Of a stretch of DNA of 64,000 nucleotides, positions 11,240 through 21,475 are shown in pieces. Position numbers and translations under genes: made by a program. The notes below the pieces were generated by a model. It made no database searches, was not told the DNA's origin, and was given only the letters and a program-made list of their open reading frames with translations. This stretch comes from Muscardinus avellanarius (taxonomy: Eukaryota > Chordata > Mammalia > Rodentia > Gliridae): positions 26,010,821 through 26,074,820 of the forward strand of contig OY726563.1 of assembly GCA_963383645.1 (NCBI GenBank). The letters run 5' to 3'. Position 1 is the first letter of the stretch. The number at the start of each line of letters is the position of its first letter.

Positions 11240-11400
11240 TTTGTATTTTAAATTATAGTTTTTGTGTCTATACCTTACATTGCTAATAAAAGTAAGCTCT
11301 TCGAGGGAATGGACCAAACTTAATGCATTTTTCTATGTTTAATATTTCCTACTCAGGACTTTCCTTATAGTTGGTGGACAAGGAATGTTAATTAAATAAA
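11240..11400 (+). mobile_element. L2 LINE 3' terminal fragment
   Basis: The text ctaataaaagtaagctcttc, gagggaatggaccaaact, then a tail with ggaatgttaattaaataaat matches the L2 3' end (aagctccatgagggcaggga... caataaatatt). Confidence 0.65.
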
Positions 11401-12264
11401 TAAGTACTCCATTTTCTGAAAATATTAGTATTGCTATTATTGTCTCAAGCTTACCCAGTTCTTCTGGGACCTGATGCCTGTGAAATGCTGAAAAGATAAG
11501 ACTTTTATCATGTCTAGATTAGAAAAGTGGTGAGATAAAATGATATAAGAGAATTGTAAGACACCATGTTTACATGGTCTTAAGGATACTTAACTGGAAA
11601 TAAAATAGGTAAAAGACATTTTGTTTCTGAAGAGATAGACAAGGAGTCTTAGATAATAAAAAGGGATAAATTTGTTTCTCAATAGATATTTGCTCAAACA
11701 TAGACAATTTATTATGCCAAATTTCTAATTTGAATATTTTATTGCTTTCTATAATATAATTTATAAAATAATTTACAAGTTCAAATCAATCTATATGAAA
11801 ATCATAGTACATACGAGTCTTGTTATATTTAGAAGTGCTTCCTCATGGAAAGTTTGGATATTTTAGAGACCATATTAATTCTTATAATAAAAGAACATAA
11901 ATACTAAACTTTCATTTATATTTAACTTAGATACATCATTTAACTCTTCTGTTAGTCACTCTATGCTATACAACTATATAACTTGAAAAAATTAGATGTC
12001 ACCTCATTTTCATTTAACCCTGGATGAGCTAACATACTACTTTAGGGGATGTGTATAATACATAATTTAAATTTTATATTTTAATTTAATCATAATTTAA
12101 AATTATTTTTTCTTAGTATGTTTAAGTTTACACATCCAGGAATCCAGCCATTGAAAACTGACCCCTTGTGACTCCTCTGAATCAGATATATAAGGAAAAT
12201 ATGGATGTTTTACTATAACCATGGCAGATTCATTTTAGTCTAAGAACTATTCCTCCTTCAGATG
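11401..12264. other. Very AT-rich unique DNA
   Basis: No gene or identifiable repeat. It includes a short A/T-rich iteration near 12055-12110 (ataatttaaa copies). Confidence 0.45.
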
Positions 12265-12420
12265 CCACATATTACAAACTGGAGAAAGTTCCTTAACCTC
12301 TTGTCATGGTTTTACTTTATCTGCTAAAGAAGGAAAATACTCATTCTCTATCTCCCAAGGCTGATGTGCTTGCTAAAAGTTAAGTAAGAATCTATATATG
12401 GTGTCCCATAAATAGCTGCC
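12265..12420 (+). mobile_element. MIR SINE, diverged
   Basis: The text aagttccttaacctcttgtc, ttactttatctgctaaagaa, then gctgatgtgcttgctaaaag and taagtaag follow the MIR core order. Confidence 0.6.
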
Positions 12421-12799
12421 TATATATTTATCACTGATAATACATTTAGAATCCTGAGTATTCATAGAGATCTTTCATTTCTGCAATATTAAGATTTCAG
12501 GCAGCTATTCATATTTAATAACCAAGCCCAAAATAAACCTTTTTAGTAAACAAGATACTAGCCACTATCAGAAATAGAAAAATGTGACATGGCCTCAACT
12601 CTAAAGGAACTTAGACTGTGATTACAAATTAATACAATGAAACAATTAGCAACCTAAAAAATAGTATGTACTGCTTGATAAATTGGACAACATTGCCTAT
12701 TTACTACAGAGAGTCAGAGATAGTAGCAATTTATTGGAGCCAAAAGGCATTAAATACTTTCTTGAAGGAGGGAAAATTTGAGCTGGCTCTTTCTACAGT

Positions 12800-12968
12800 A
12801 ATTCTCATTCTTGCTTCCTATTAAAATTATCCTGGAAGCTTTAAAAAGTCCCCATACCCTGGCTCCATCAGAGAACATTACAATGTCTGGAGGTAGAATT
12901 CAAGCATTAGTATTTTTTCAAGTTCCCCAAATGAGTCCATTGTGTAGTCAAGGTTGAAAACTACTGCC
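12800..12968 (+). mobile_element. MER5A-type hAT-Charlie element, diverged
   Basis: The internal order ttatcctggaagctttaaaa, cataccctggctccatcaga, gtattttttcaagttcccc and tcaaggttgaaaactactgc corresponds to MER5-type non-autonomous hAT elements. Both ends are eroded. Confidence 0.7.
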
Positions 12969-13601
12969 TTCAGGGGTGAGTAATTTCTCCCAGATGAAGA
13001 GGGCATGAGGGGTTCATTTCAGAGGAAGGAGGCAACTGGTATCTTTCATGGAGCAATGGCATGCACTTTTCATGTAAAGGACAATCAGCAGCACAACTGA
13101 GGGTGGTTCATAGGCAAGATGGGGAGTATTAGTGTGTTTAGGAAGGTGGGTTTTAATTTTACCAGATAGTAAAGATAGAATAGTTTATAGTCAGTGAACT
13201 GAAAGGCAACTTTTTATATGTTAGTAGTAATACTAATACTACCAAGAATATATATAATCACTAAAAAATGCTGAAGATGAACTCAAAGCACAGATTCAGA
13301 ATATCTCAGGTACTTTTTACATTTATGGAGGTGGTAGTTTTTAATTTTAATTTTTTTACTTTTTATTTGCTGGAGTTCTTACACACTCTCATACACATTT
13401 ATTCCTCTACTTATAGAAGAATGTTTCACAAACTTAGCTATACTCTGGGAGCATTCAAGAAATATTCCAAAATACTTATGTCTTAGACATTCCTCCATAG
13501 ATTTTGATTGAATTGATCTAGTGCATGATATGGGTCTTGAATAATTCAAAGTTCACCTCAGATGATTTAAATATACAATCAAAGCTGAGAACCAATGGCT
13601 C
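12969..13601. other. Unique DNA, no gene seen
   Basis: No gene or repeat identified. The 72-codon plus frame (13268-13486) is Phe/Tyr-rich and AT-driven, and is judged chance. Confidence 0.4.
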
Positions 13602-13788
13602 AATCAGTGCTTCTCCAATTTTGACATGAATAAAGAATCACTTGGAGACCTTGTTAAACCACAGTTTCCTTGGCTTTACTCCCAAAGACTGATTTAGTAG
13701 ACTTGGGGTGGGGCCAAGAATTTGTAGTTCTAACAGGCTTTCAGGTGATGCTCAGCATGCTAGCATTGAGTATCACTACTCAATTTCA
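13602..13788 (+). mobile_element. MER5A hAT-Charlie element, near full length
   Basis: Starts cagtgcttctccaattttga and continues with aagaatcacttggagacctt, gacttggggtggggccaaga, atttgtagttctaacaggct and ttcaggtgatgctcagcatg. It tracks the MER5A consensus almost end to end. Confidence 0.88.
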
Positions 13789-13792
13789 CTGT

Positions 13793-13897
13793 TATCAGAC
13801 TTGAACATGCATCATATTACCCTGGGGGGGGGGGCTTGTCAAGCAAAGAGGGTTGGAACCCACATCCAGGGTTCACTACACCTGGCTTTGAGAACCA
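13793..13897 (+). mobile_element. Second MER5A-type copy, internally deleted
   Basis: A MER5A-like 5' part (acttgaacatgcatcatatt, accctggggggggggcttgt) jumps to a MER5A-like 3' end (tggctttgagaaccaatatt). The middle is missing. It lies directly behind the first copy in the same orientation and contains a G10 run at 13822-13833. Confidence 0.65.
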
Positions 13898-14544
13898 ATA
13901 TTATAAATACAAAATATAACCTGTATTTATATGCATTTAAATTTTTTCTCTTTAAGTTACTGTTGGATTTGAAGACATCATCACTAATAATTCTATTACA
14001 GAAGCTTACTATATCGTACCCTTGAAGTAGAGAAAGAAGTACCATGTCAGAGGACATAAATATCCTTGGATATACAAGTGCCTTGCACCCAGAAACTATC
14101 TGACATCATTCACCAAACTGATAGACTGCATGATGTTAATTCTGCTCTATATCTAATGGTCATTTAACTAATGACTTAAATTCTCATTGGATGTTTGTGG
14201 GATTTGACAAAACTACTCACTGTAAGCCATCACTTGGTGGCTATTACCTAGGTAGCAACACTCAACCTTCCAGCTGACCCAAGCAGCAGTTGCTGCTACT
14301 GCTGATAATAATGTAAGCAAAATGAAGCAATGATTCTTCTAGCCGTTGAAGATATGCTATCATTTAATTTATGAATTTTTTCAATTTTGAGACCCATTAA
14401 ATGACCTCGTGTTAAGCAATCTACAGAAATGAATTTTCAGAGAAAAGAAAGTACTTCTGTTTTAGCCAAAGGGTAATAGTTACTCAAAGATCTGGGAATT
14501 GTACTTTTGTTCTATTTCATCTAAATGTCCTTGCACTTGTTTTG
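13898..14544. other. Unique DNA, no gene seen
   Basis: A span around 14060-14330 is repeat-free with slightly higher GC. No gene or splice pair found. Confidence 0.4.
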
Positions 14545-14767
14545 TTTATTTATTGTGTGTGGGGGGGGGTACGGGGGATGGAACCCAGAGGCTTTCTACC
14601 TCCGGACTATACTCCCAGACCCATTTTATATTTTATTTGAAAACAGGGTCTCACTAAGTTGCTGAGAGCCTCACTAAGTAGCTGAGGCTGGCTTTGAACC
14701 TGTGCAATCCTCCTGTCTCTGCCTCCCAAACGCTGGGATTACAAGCGTGAACCACTATGCCTGGCTT
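14545..14767 (-). mobile_element. B1-ID dimeric SINE, antisense, young
   Basis: The antisense ID half (gggggatggaacccagaggc, ctatactcccagaccc) is followed by the B1 half (tagctgaggctggctttgaa, ctgggattacaagcgtga). A perfect 15-bp target duplication, cttgcacttgttttg, flanks it at 14530-14544 and 14768-14782. Confidence 0.95.
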
Positions 14768-14782
14768 CTTGCACTTGTTTTG

Positions 14783-15559
14783 AAAGCATCTCTATTTCCT
14801 TTCTGTTTCTACATTACCCTTATTCATACATTTTGAAATCCAGACTAAGATGGCACCACGTTAGTGATGTCTCTCCCAAATGTTGTGGCTCTGGTCACAG
14901 CAGCTGCCTCTGTTCTATCCTGCTTAGTCCTGGGTATATATTTATATTAATTATTACTTATTTCTAGAACTGAGCACTATCTATCTGCCCTTGCCAAATT
15001 GCACAACTGATGAGGACAGAGGTAGTAACATCTAGCACTTCACACAGTGCCTGGCAGAGAGGGGCACTTGGTTAACACCTTCAAGAAATTCTCTGAAGCA
15101 CCTATTTCTACCTGCTGTTGGATTGGAAGTCTTTCCTGGATACTTTCAGATCGCTGTACTGCTCCCAAATGTGGAGCTCATGTGTCTTTTTATGGTTATT
15201 TCATGTGTTGATGTATATCTGCTTTGCTCATGGTTCTATCTTTAATGTTTTTGGACAATGAAACAGGCAGATTATCAGGAAAGTACCTGCCAGATGAAGC
15301 AAATACATTTCTGTAAAATGGGCTACTAAGTAGGGTTTAAAACCTTGTGTTTTTCTTTTGAATTAAAATTCCATTTTTTTTTTTGGCTGAGTAACCTTTC
15401 CTGCTCTTAAATGAAAAAAAGATCAAATTTTGATCTTTTAATAATATGGTATGACAAAATTTTGAACTGCTTACCTTTTTAAATATCCTCTTCAAGTCAC
15501 TGTGGCATTTTCAAATATTCTTAAATGCACTCAGGATTTGGTCATAAATGACATAGGTT
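14783..15559. other. Unique DNA with one short perfect palindrome
   Basis: No gene seen. A perfect inverted repeat (11-bp arms, 1-bp centre) lies at 15417-15439, reading aaaagatcaaa / t / tttgatctttt. Weak L2-like text occurs at 15025-15065 (cacagtgcctggcagaga). Confidence 0.45.
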
Positions 15560-16085
15560 TGATACACATCGTGCAATAGGGGCTTGGGATCATATCAGGG
15601 ACTCTGGATTCTAATTCTAGATCTCACACCATCTTAATGTGTTCCAAGTAGACTTAACTTTCAGGGCCTGTTTCTGTCTTCTGAACTGAGAGGCAAGACT
15701 ATATACTAATTTACTTTTTTCAAGTTAACTAAAGTTCTTTTTCCCCTCAGTGTCCCAACATGTAGCATAAAGAAAATAATAGTAGCCGGGCGTGGTGGCG
15801 CACGCCTGTAATCCCTGTGCTTGGGAGGCGGAGATAGAAGGATCGCACAGTTTCGAGGCCAGCCATGCTGGCTTAAGAGACATTGTCTCCAAAAAAATAA
15901 AAATAGGTCTGGGAGTGTAGCCCAAAGAAGGGCTTCCAGAAACCCAGTACCACCAAAAAAAAAAAAAAAAAAGGAAAAAGAAAATAATAGTAACTGTCAT
16001 TTAATTGCTATGTGGATTAAATGAGATGAGATGTGTAAAGAACTTGGGCTAGTGTCTAACACAAAATATTGCTACTATTTGTATT
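15560..16085 (+). mobile_element. MIR SINE interrupted by a younger SINE
   Basis: MIR-like 5' text (ggactctggattctaattct, gtagacttaactttcagggc, gtttctgtcttctgaactga) resumes after the SINE insertion with gctatgtggattaaatgaga and agaacttgggctagtgtcta. The insertion at 15785-15976 therefore cut a pre-existing MIR. Confidence 0.7.
15785..15976 (+). mobile_element. B1-ID dimeric SINE, full length, young
   Basis: Starts gccgggcgtggtggcgcac and has an ID half with gtctgggagtgtagcccaaa and an A-rich tail. A perfect 16-bp target duplication, aaagaaaataatagta, lies at 15769-15784 and 15977-15992. The ID B-box region is altered (cttccagaaacccagtacc). Confidence 0.96.
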
Positions 16086-16104
16086 ATTCCTTTTTCCTTT
16101 TCCT

Positions 16105-16265
16105 TTTTAATAATTTTATTTGACAAATAACAATTATATGCATTTATGCAGTATAATGTAATGTTTTGATATATGTTTACAATGTGGAACAATTATTTCA
16201 AGCTAGTGAATAAATCCATCACCTCATATATTAGTCATTATTTTTCATAGTATTATTATTTCCAT
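16105..16265. mobile_element. Probable old LINE-1 fragment
   Basis: The order tgcagtataatgtaatgttt, tgatatatgtttacaatgtg, gaacaattatttcaagctag and aaatccatcacctcatat resembles a widespread L1 segment (acatgtgatattttgatac...gatatccatcacc). Orientation was not resolved. Confidence 0.5.
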
Positions 16266-16379
16266 TTTTGACTTTGTATAATGCTAATATAGGCAAATCA
16301 CAATTATTGACTTATATAGTAAAACACTAAAAGTAGTAACAAATCTAATGGCAGATATAAAAGAGCATTTACATTGTAC

Positions 16380-16640
16380 CCATTTGCTCAGCAAATATTT
16401 ACCAACTTTCTAGAAGTATTCTGGGGCTTGGAAGAAACAGTATGTCCTGACCTCTGTTCTATTTCAGTCATAATAAAAATAGAGGATAAAGCTACAGGTA
16501 GTGATATGCAGGAATTAAACAATACAGGTTAACAGGGCAGAAAGTTAAGGCTGAGAATGATGACCAGGAGAGGGAGGGGATTTTAACCTAGAAATGGCAT
16601 TTAGATAATATCCTTTGAATCCCGGGATCACATGTATCAG
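16380..16640 (-). mobile_element. L2 LINE fragment, antisense
   Basis: The text ctcagcaaatatttaccaac, tattctggggcttggaagaa and acagtatgtcctgacctctg matches antisense L2 (caacaaatatttattgagc... gatacagca... tccctgcc). Confidence 0.6.
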
Positions 16641-17024
16641 GAGAATACAAAAACCTTACAGGAAAATCACTTCTACAAAGCTATACTGAAAATATACACA
16701 ATCAAAGCACCCTATTAGAAGTGAGATCCAATGAGGATTAAGGCACTGGTGATAGAAGAAGAAAGATCACAATATGCTCAGTGATTGAAGCAAAAGCTGC
16801 TGGTGACAAGTGACCTTTAATATACACCCAACTGTGAGTTGCTTTCGATCTTCCCTAAAAGCAGTAGAAAAAGCAAACGAGTAAGACTGAGATGAGAGGA
16901 AAATTGAATAAGCAGCTGGGAGACATCTTCCAGATCCTCAGAGTTGATGGAGATGAACATGTGTCCCTTCAGTAGTTTCAGGAAAGAAAATGCTACTGGC
17001 AGCTGAAGTGTTTGTGATGTATTA
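16641..17024. other. Unique or highly degraded DNA
   Basis: No gene seen. The upstream L2 may continue, too diverged to call. The 94-codon minus frame (16817-17101) overlaps the MIR below and is a shadow. Confidence 0.35.
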
Positions 17025-17200
17025 GCCACTGTGTAAGCTATTGTAAATTGCCATTTAATTTTCACAATAATACTACAATATGAAAGGTATTGTTTCCACA
17101 TTTTGATGAGAATTTTAGAGATACAGTGAAGTTAGAAAACTTGATCTAGATTACCCTGATAATAAATGACAGAGCCAAATTTTGGCTTTAATATTATATA
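17025..17200 (+). mobile_element. MIR SINE
   Basis: The text agccactgtgtaagctattg, ttaattttcacaataatact, gatgagaattttagagatac and aaatgacagagccaaatttt follows the MIR 3' order (tgtgccaggcactgt... gatgaggaaactgag... ggcagagccagg). Confidence 0.75.
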
Positions 17201-18246
17201 GCATTGAAATATGTATTTAGTGCAATCAAGGATGTCACAGACTATTATAATAACGCCTGACTATGAAAAGAGTTGGCTGGAAAAAAAGCAGGCTGGGTCT
17301 ATAGAATCACTTTTTTCCTGTTATTAGCACCACATAATATCCTAGTAACCAGGGTCCTCAGTCCAGGATTTAAAGGAAAATTAAGCACATTTTAGAGTTT
17401 TCCTTTAAACACAGATGTAAGATAAATATTCAAGGCTCCAGAAAAGTAAATAAGTGCAATAAGTAGTTTTGAGTACAATCTTAGAACTTGAAATATGACA
17501 ACATAGGAAGTCATTTAGCAGAAGCATTGTTATAAAAAGTTTGTGGAGCAATGGGAATATTTTTGCATTTACAGAACTAGTATTTTCTTTGAAGTCTTCT
17601 TGATTTAAATTCCCATGCTATTCACTTGTTTTCTCCAAAAAGTTTCTTCTTGCATATATCTGGACTCTTCCTTCATATCTTTTGATTGGTTATTGTTGGG
17701 GCAAACACTTGTCAGTTAGAAACTGATGTGTAAAAGAAGAATGGAAGTACCCATATTTAAGAAGTTTGAAAAAATGGATTAAAATAATGCATTGCTCTCA
17801 AAAGGGGGCAGAGGTAAGGGAGATGTAAAGCAAATAAGTGTTTGGAAGTTCTGCTTAAACTACTACAGATGTTTTATAAAATCTTTAATATCAGCAAACA
17901 TTGTCACTGTGCTCACTCATCACCAAACATTGTCACGATCATTGCATTTTACAGACTAAACTTAGGAAAAAATTGAGAGGCAAATTGAGCTTTAAGATAG
18001 ATCTGTAAGGAGACCAGGGGCAAGGAACTATTTATTGAAACATCATTTACTTCCTTCTCACACTTAAGAATCTATTCTCTGCTGAAATGTGTTAGATGCA
18101 GCAAAATCATTAGGGTGATGAGTCTAGCATCCCTGATTCCATGCCTTTCACCTTTTGAATGAAATATACCCATATATGATGTCAGAAAAGGTAAAAGGGA
18201 TATCCTCATGTATTTGAAACAACATCATTTTTTCTTTATTTTTTTC
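17201..18246. other. Unique AT-rich DNA, no gene seen
   Basis: No repeat clearly recognised and no exon pair. A short direct repeat, caaacattgtcac, occurs near 17895 and 17921. The T-rich run at 18226-18245 is the reversed A-tail of the U1 retrocopy. Confidence 0.45.
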
Positions 18247-18411
18247 CAGGGGAAAGCATGAATGCAGTCCCCCACTATCAAAAATTATGCAGTTCAATTT
18301 CACACATTTGGGGAAATTGCAGGGGTCAGTACATCCAGAATACAATGGATAAGGCTCACTTTGGGCAAAACCACCTTCATAATCACATTATCTACCCTGC
18401 CAGGTAAGTAT
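18247..18411 (-). pseudogene. U1 snRNA retropseudogene, full length (165 nt)
   Basis: Read on the minus strand it begins with the exact U1 5' end (atacttacctgg) and ends with the U1 3' end (gctttcccctgg). Between them it tracks U1: gaaggtggttttgcccaaag (stem-loop I), gccttatccattgtattctg (stem-loop II region), gtactgacccctgcaatttc, cccaaatgtgtgaaattgaa, actgcataattttt and gggggactgcattcatgc. Many changes are C-to-T or G-to-A at former CpG sites. The U1A loop core (attgcactcc in the functional gene) reads attgtattct, and the Sm site is altered from aatttgtgg to aatttttga. A 3' A-rich tail on the minus strand and the lack of recognisable PSE/DSE elements upstream mark it as an L1-mobilised retrocopy rather than a working gene. 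On the plus strand it fakes a splice acceptor and a perfect splice donor. Confidence 0.93.
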
Positions 18412-18607
18412 AAAAGACTAAAAATTTTTGAAGAAGCTTCATTTTCACATTAATTGCCTGCCACATCACAATCTTGCCTGTGTCTCTCATATAGTGTTCC
18501 AGATAGGTGAGGCTTAACAGCTACACATAGCTGCAGTTTAATTTCTATTTTAAAACCTTGTAGCTTTTAAATAATGTGCTATAGAGTGGTCCAATTTCTT
18601 AAACAAT

Positions 18608-18812
18608 AGATGGACATGGTGGAACATGTGTGTAACTCCAGTACTTGGGAGGCTGAGACAGGAAGACCACAGGTTCGCAGCCAGCCTCAGCTACTTAATG
18701 AGGTCCACCACAACTCAGTGAGACCCTGTTTCAAATTAAAGAATAAAAAATAGGGCTGGGGGTGTAGCTCGGAGGTAGAATGCCTGTGGGTTCAATCCCC
18801 AGTACCTCAAAA
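18608..18812 (+). mobile_element. B1-ID dimeric SINE, older
   Basis: The B1 half (ggacatggtggaacatgtgt, gtacttgggaggctgagaca) is followed by the ID half (gggctgggggtgtagctcgg, gtgggttcaatccccagtac). No A-tail of length and no clean duplication. Confidence 0.92.
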
Positions 18813-19239
18813 TTTCAGTTAGTACTGAAAGTTCCCTTCATGATTCTGGATTAACATTATAAAGAAGTGTCATGGGTGATGATGAAGGTGTAAAAGTGGG
18901 AAATGAACAGGACACTGAACTAAAGACCAGATCCAGAGGTGATGCTGGAACCATATTCCAACAGAGCAGAGTGAAGCAAGGATAGACTAGTGCCCAGCAT
19001 AGTGCCTTTCAGAAAACCTTCCTCTGATTCCACATGACTTCTTTATCTTATTCAGTTAATTGTGATAAGGCAGAGGTAGAAAGAACATTCTTCCAACATT
19101 ATTGGAAAATGATGCGATTTTTGGGGTGTTGGGAGACAGCTTTGCAACATCTTGAATGTGTTTCATCCTCAATATCTAGTAACATACAATTACATGCTTT
19201 TTTCTTTTTCTAATACAGTATTCGATTTTGTATAGAAAT
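18813..19239. other. Unique DNA, no gene seen
   Basis: Moderate-GC text with no repeat signature and no frame of note. Confidence 0.4.
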
Positions 19240-19370
19240 TCCTTCATGCATTCATTCAACAAATACTTATCATGTACCTCTTTCGATGTGCTAAATATGA
19301 AGGATACACCCATGGGTTTGACAGGATATACATTGTAGTAAAAATGGCAGGGTGGCTTCTCCTGTCTTGC
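19240..19370 (-). mobile_element. L2 3' end fragment, antisense
   Basis: The text cattcattcaacaaatactt, atcatgtacctctttcgatg and tgctaaatatgaaggataca is the typical antisense L2 terminus. Confidence 0.7.
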
Positions 19371-19523
19371 CCCAAATAGAGATCCTTTCCCCTTATTCCT
19401 CACTCTCAATGTAACATAAATAACTTTAAATGTTGGAAAGTTTAATACTGTTAGACCTAATTGTCTTAAGAACATAATTTTATTCCCATTATATTCATTT
19501 TCTTTTTTTCTTCCTTTCTTGTT

Positions 19524-19721
19524 TTTCGTTTCTTTAACCCAGGGTCATTCTACTTTTGAGCTATACCTCCAGATCTATTTTTATTTTTTTCTTATATTTA
19601 AGCAGGGCCTCAATCCTCATTGAGGGCCTCCCTAAGTTACTGAGGCTGGTCTTGAACCTGCGATCCTCTTTACTAGCCACCCAAATACTGAGATATAAGC
19701 ATGTGCCACCGCTCCAGGCTC
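19524..19721 (-). mobile_element. B1-ID dimeric SINE, antisense, old
   Basis: The antisense ID half (aacccagggtcattctactt, gagctatacctccagatc) leads into the B1 half (agttactgaggctggtcttg, aacctgcgatcctc, catgtgccaccgctccagg). Confidence 0.9.
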
Positions 19722-20352
19722 CCACTTTATTTCTATGCAAAAGCATTCAATTACTACTCACTTTGCCTATGGATTCAAACCCAAGTTCCTCAGACTAATA
19801 ATTCTTCCCATATAAATTTGTCCTACTTTTATTCAAACTGTCCTTTGATACTTCCACATGGAACTGCCACTCTGATCACTGCTTGGTCACTTAATATACC
19901 ACCCATAATATTTATGGGAGTTCAAGTAAATGTTTTCCCCTTTCATCTAAGGTACAATAGAACAGAGCCTGGAAATTTGTATCTTTAAGTACCTAGAGTG
20001 ATTCTTATTAAACACTATTCTATCTATAAACTAATTACAATCCAAAGTCAATTCAGATCTAACTTCTAGAAAGTGTTCCTTGACTGTTGCTTCTTGTTAT
20101 GATCTCTTACTTCTTAAAATATGACAATTACTGTCTCAATATTTCAGCATGCATAGTCTAAAGTTGTGTAATGGTACCTAGGTCATGGGCATAAGTCTCA
20201 TCATTGACATCCCATCAATGACAAGACAAACTCCACAGGAGAATCCATTATTCTGGACTTGTTTTGACTTCTCAGCCATACCTAGGGTGGCCCTTAGTAT
20301 ATTTTCAGCACTCAGTGCATACTATTAAAGGTTATTTAAGGTTACTTATTTA
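19722..20352. other. Unique DNA, possible L2 trace
   Basis: Text at 20035-20160 (agtgttccttgactgttgct) resembles an L2 sense fragment. No gene recognised; the 95-codon plus frame at 19701 starts inside the SINE and has no motif. Confidence 0.35.
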
Positions 20353-20502
20353 AGGTTTTCACCATTAAGAATAAAGGAGTAGTTTTTTTTAACCACAATA
20401 TAAACTAGTTCAATGTCACATAAAATTAATTAAATTATGAACATGTTCTAAGTGTGTCTTTTTTAGGAAGTAGTAGATATACATTGTCTCCACGACCCAG
20501 AA
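20353..20502 (+). repeat. Dispersed 150-bp direct repeat, copy 1
   Basis: Begins aggttttcaccattaagaat and ends gtctccacgacccagaa. It matches 20972-21127 at roughly 90 percent by eye, same orientation. It shows no known SINE, LINE or DNA-element signature. Confidence 0.9.
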
Positions 20503-20971
20503 TATCACAGTTCTCCTAAGGTATTTAGTGAGTTGCATTTAACTTTAGTCTTTCTAGACATAACATGCTAATAGTAGCGTAAGTTCTGATTGAATAAACC
20601 CTTAGAATGACTAATTTTATCTTAAGGAGGACTGCTTCTTCTTATAAGATTCAACTTCTAATGTGTCACCTTTAAAAGTATTACCCCACACATAGGTAAA
20701 ATAATTATGAAACTGTACCAACCTTGATTTTGAGGAATAAATAAACTATATATATATTTTATCTACAACATATCTAAAGTGAGGGGTTGTTTTATTTTAG
20801 AATATAAATAATTTCAAAAATTATTATGAGTTCTCTGTTGATGAGAAAGTACATTCATAATTTTATTTAATTGTATTTTGTTGGGGGGAAGCTTTATATC
20901 TTATCTATACATTTTTATATTTTATATATTTCATAATAAAAATTGAATAGGTTTACTATATAATAAAATCC
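20503..20971. other. AT-rich spacer between duplicated blocks
   Basis: 469 bp with no recognised repeat. It holds an AT-rich tract (actatatatatattttatc) and is not itself repeated after copy 2. Confidence 0.5.
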
Positions 20972-21127
20972 AGGTTTTCACCATTAAAAATAAACAAAGA
21001 AGTAGTTTTATTTTTAAACACAATATAAACCAGTTCAATGTCACATAAAATTATTTAAATTATGAACATGTTCTATCTATATCTTTTTTTGGAAGTAGTA
21101 GATATACATGGTCTCCATGACCCAGAA
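20972..21127 (+). repeat. Dispersed 150-bp direct repeat, copy 2
   Basis: Begins aggttttcaccattaaaaat and ends gtctccatgacccagaa. It differs from copy 1 by scattered substitutions and a small A/C-rich insertion. Flanks differ from those of copy 1 on both sides. Confidence 0.9.
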
Positions 21128-21334
21128 ACAATGACATATGATTACACACAGACATGCACATACCCTTTTGGTAATATGCTTTATTTTTTTTAATTCAGAA
21201 AAAGGTCCTAGATTTTCAAAAAAAATAAGTAAATTTGAGTGATAAGATGAAGTTGAATTGCTAAGCAATTATTGAGAAAGAAATTAAATTTCAAAAAATT
21301 CTATTTTAGTCTACATGGGTGAGTATAATTTTTA

Positions 21335-21475
21335 TACCTTTATTGGTGCACTATAATTATACATCATGGTGAGATTCCAAGTGATACAAACATATATGCA
21401 CATATCACTTGATGTATTTTGTGCCACATTTCCCCATTCTCCCCTTCCTTTACATTTACAGAGATTTGTATTCTT
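21335..21475 (-). mobile_element. LINE-1 3' tail, antisense
   Basis: The reverse complement of the L1 3' end is visible: ctttattggtgcactataat, tatacatcatggtgagattc, atatatgcacatatcac, then a pyrimidine-rich stretch (ccccattctccccttcc). Confidence 0.85.

Noticed and set aside
18250..18403. Apparent 154-bp coding exon with strong acceptor, open frame and perfect gtaagt donor
   Set aside because: The sequence is the antisense of U1 snRNA. The donor is simply the complement of the U1 5' end, and the pyrimidine tract is the reversed A-tail.
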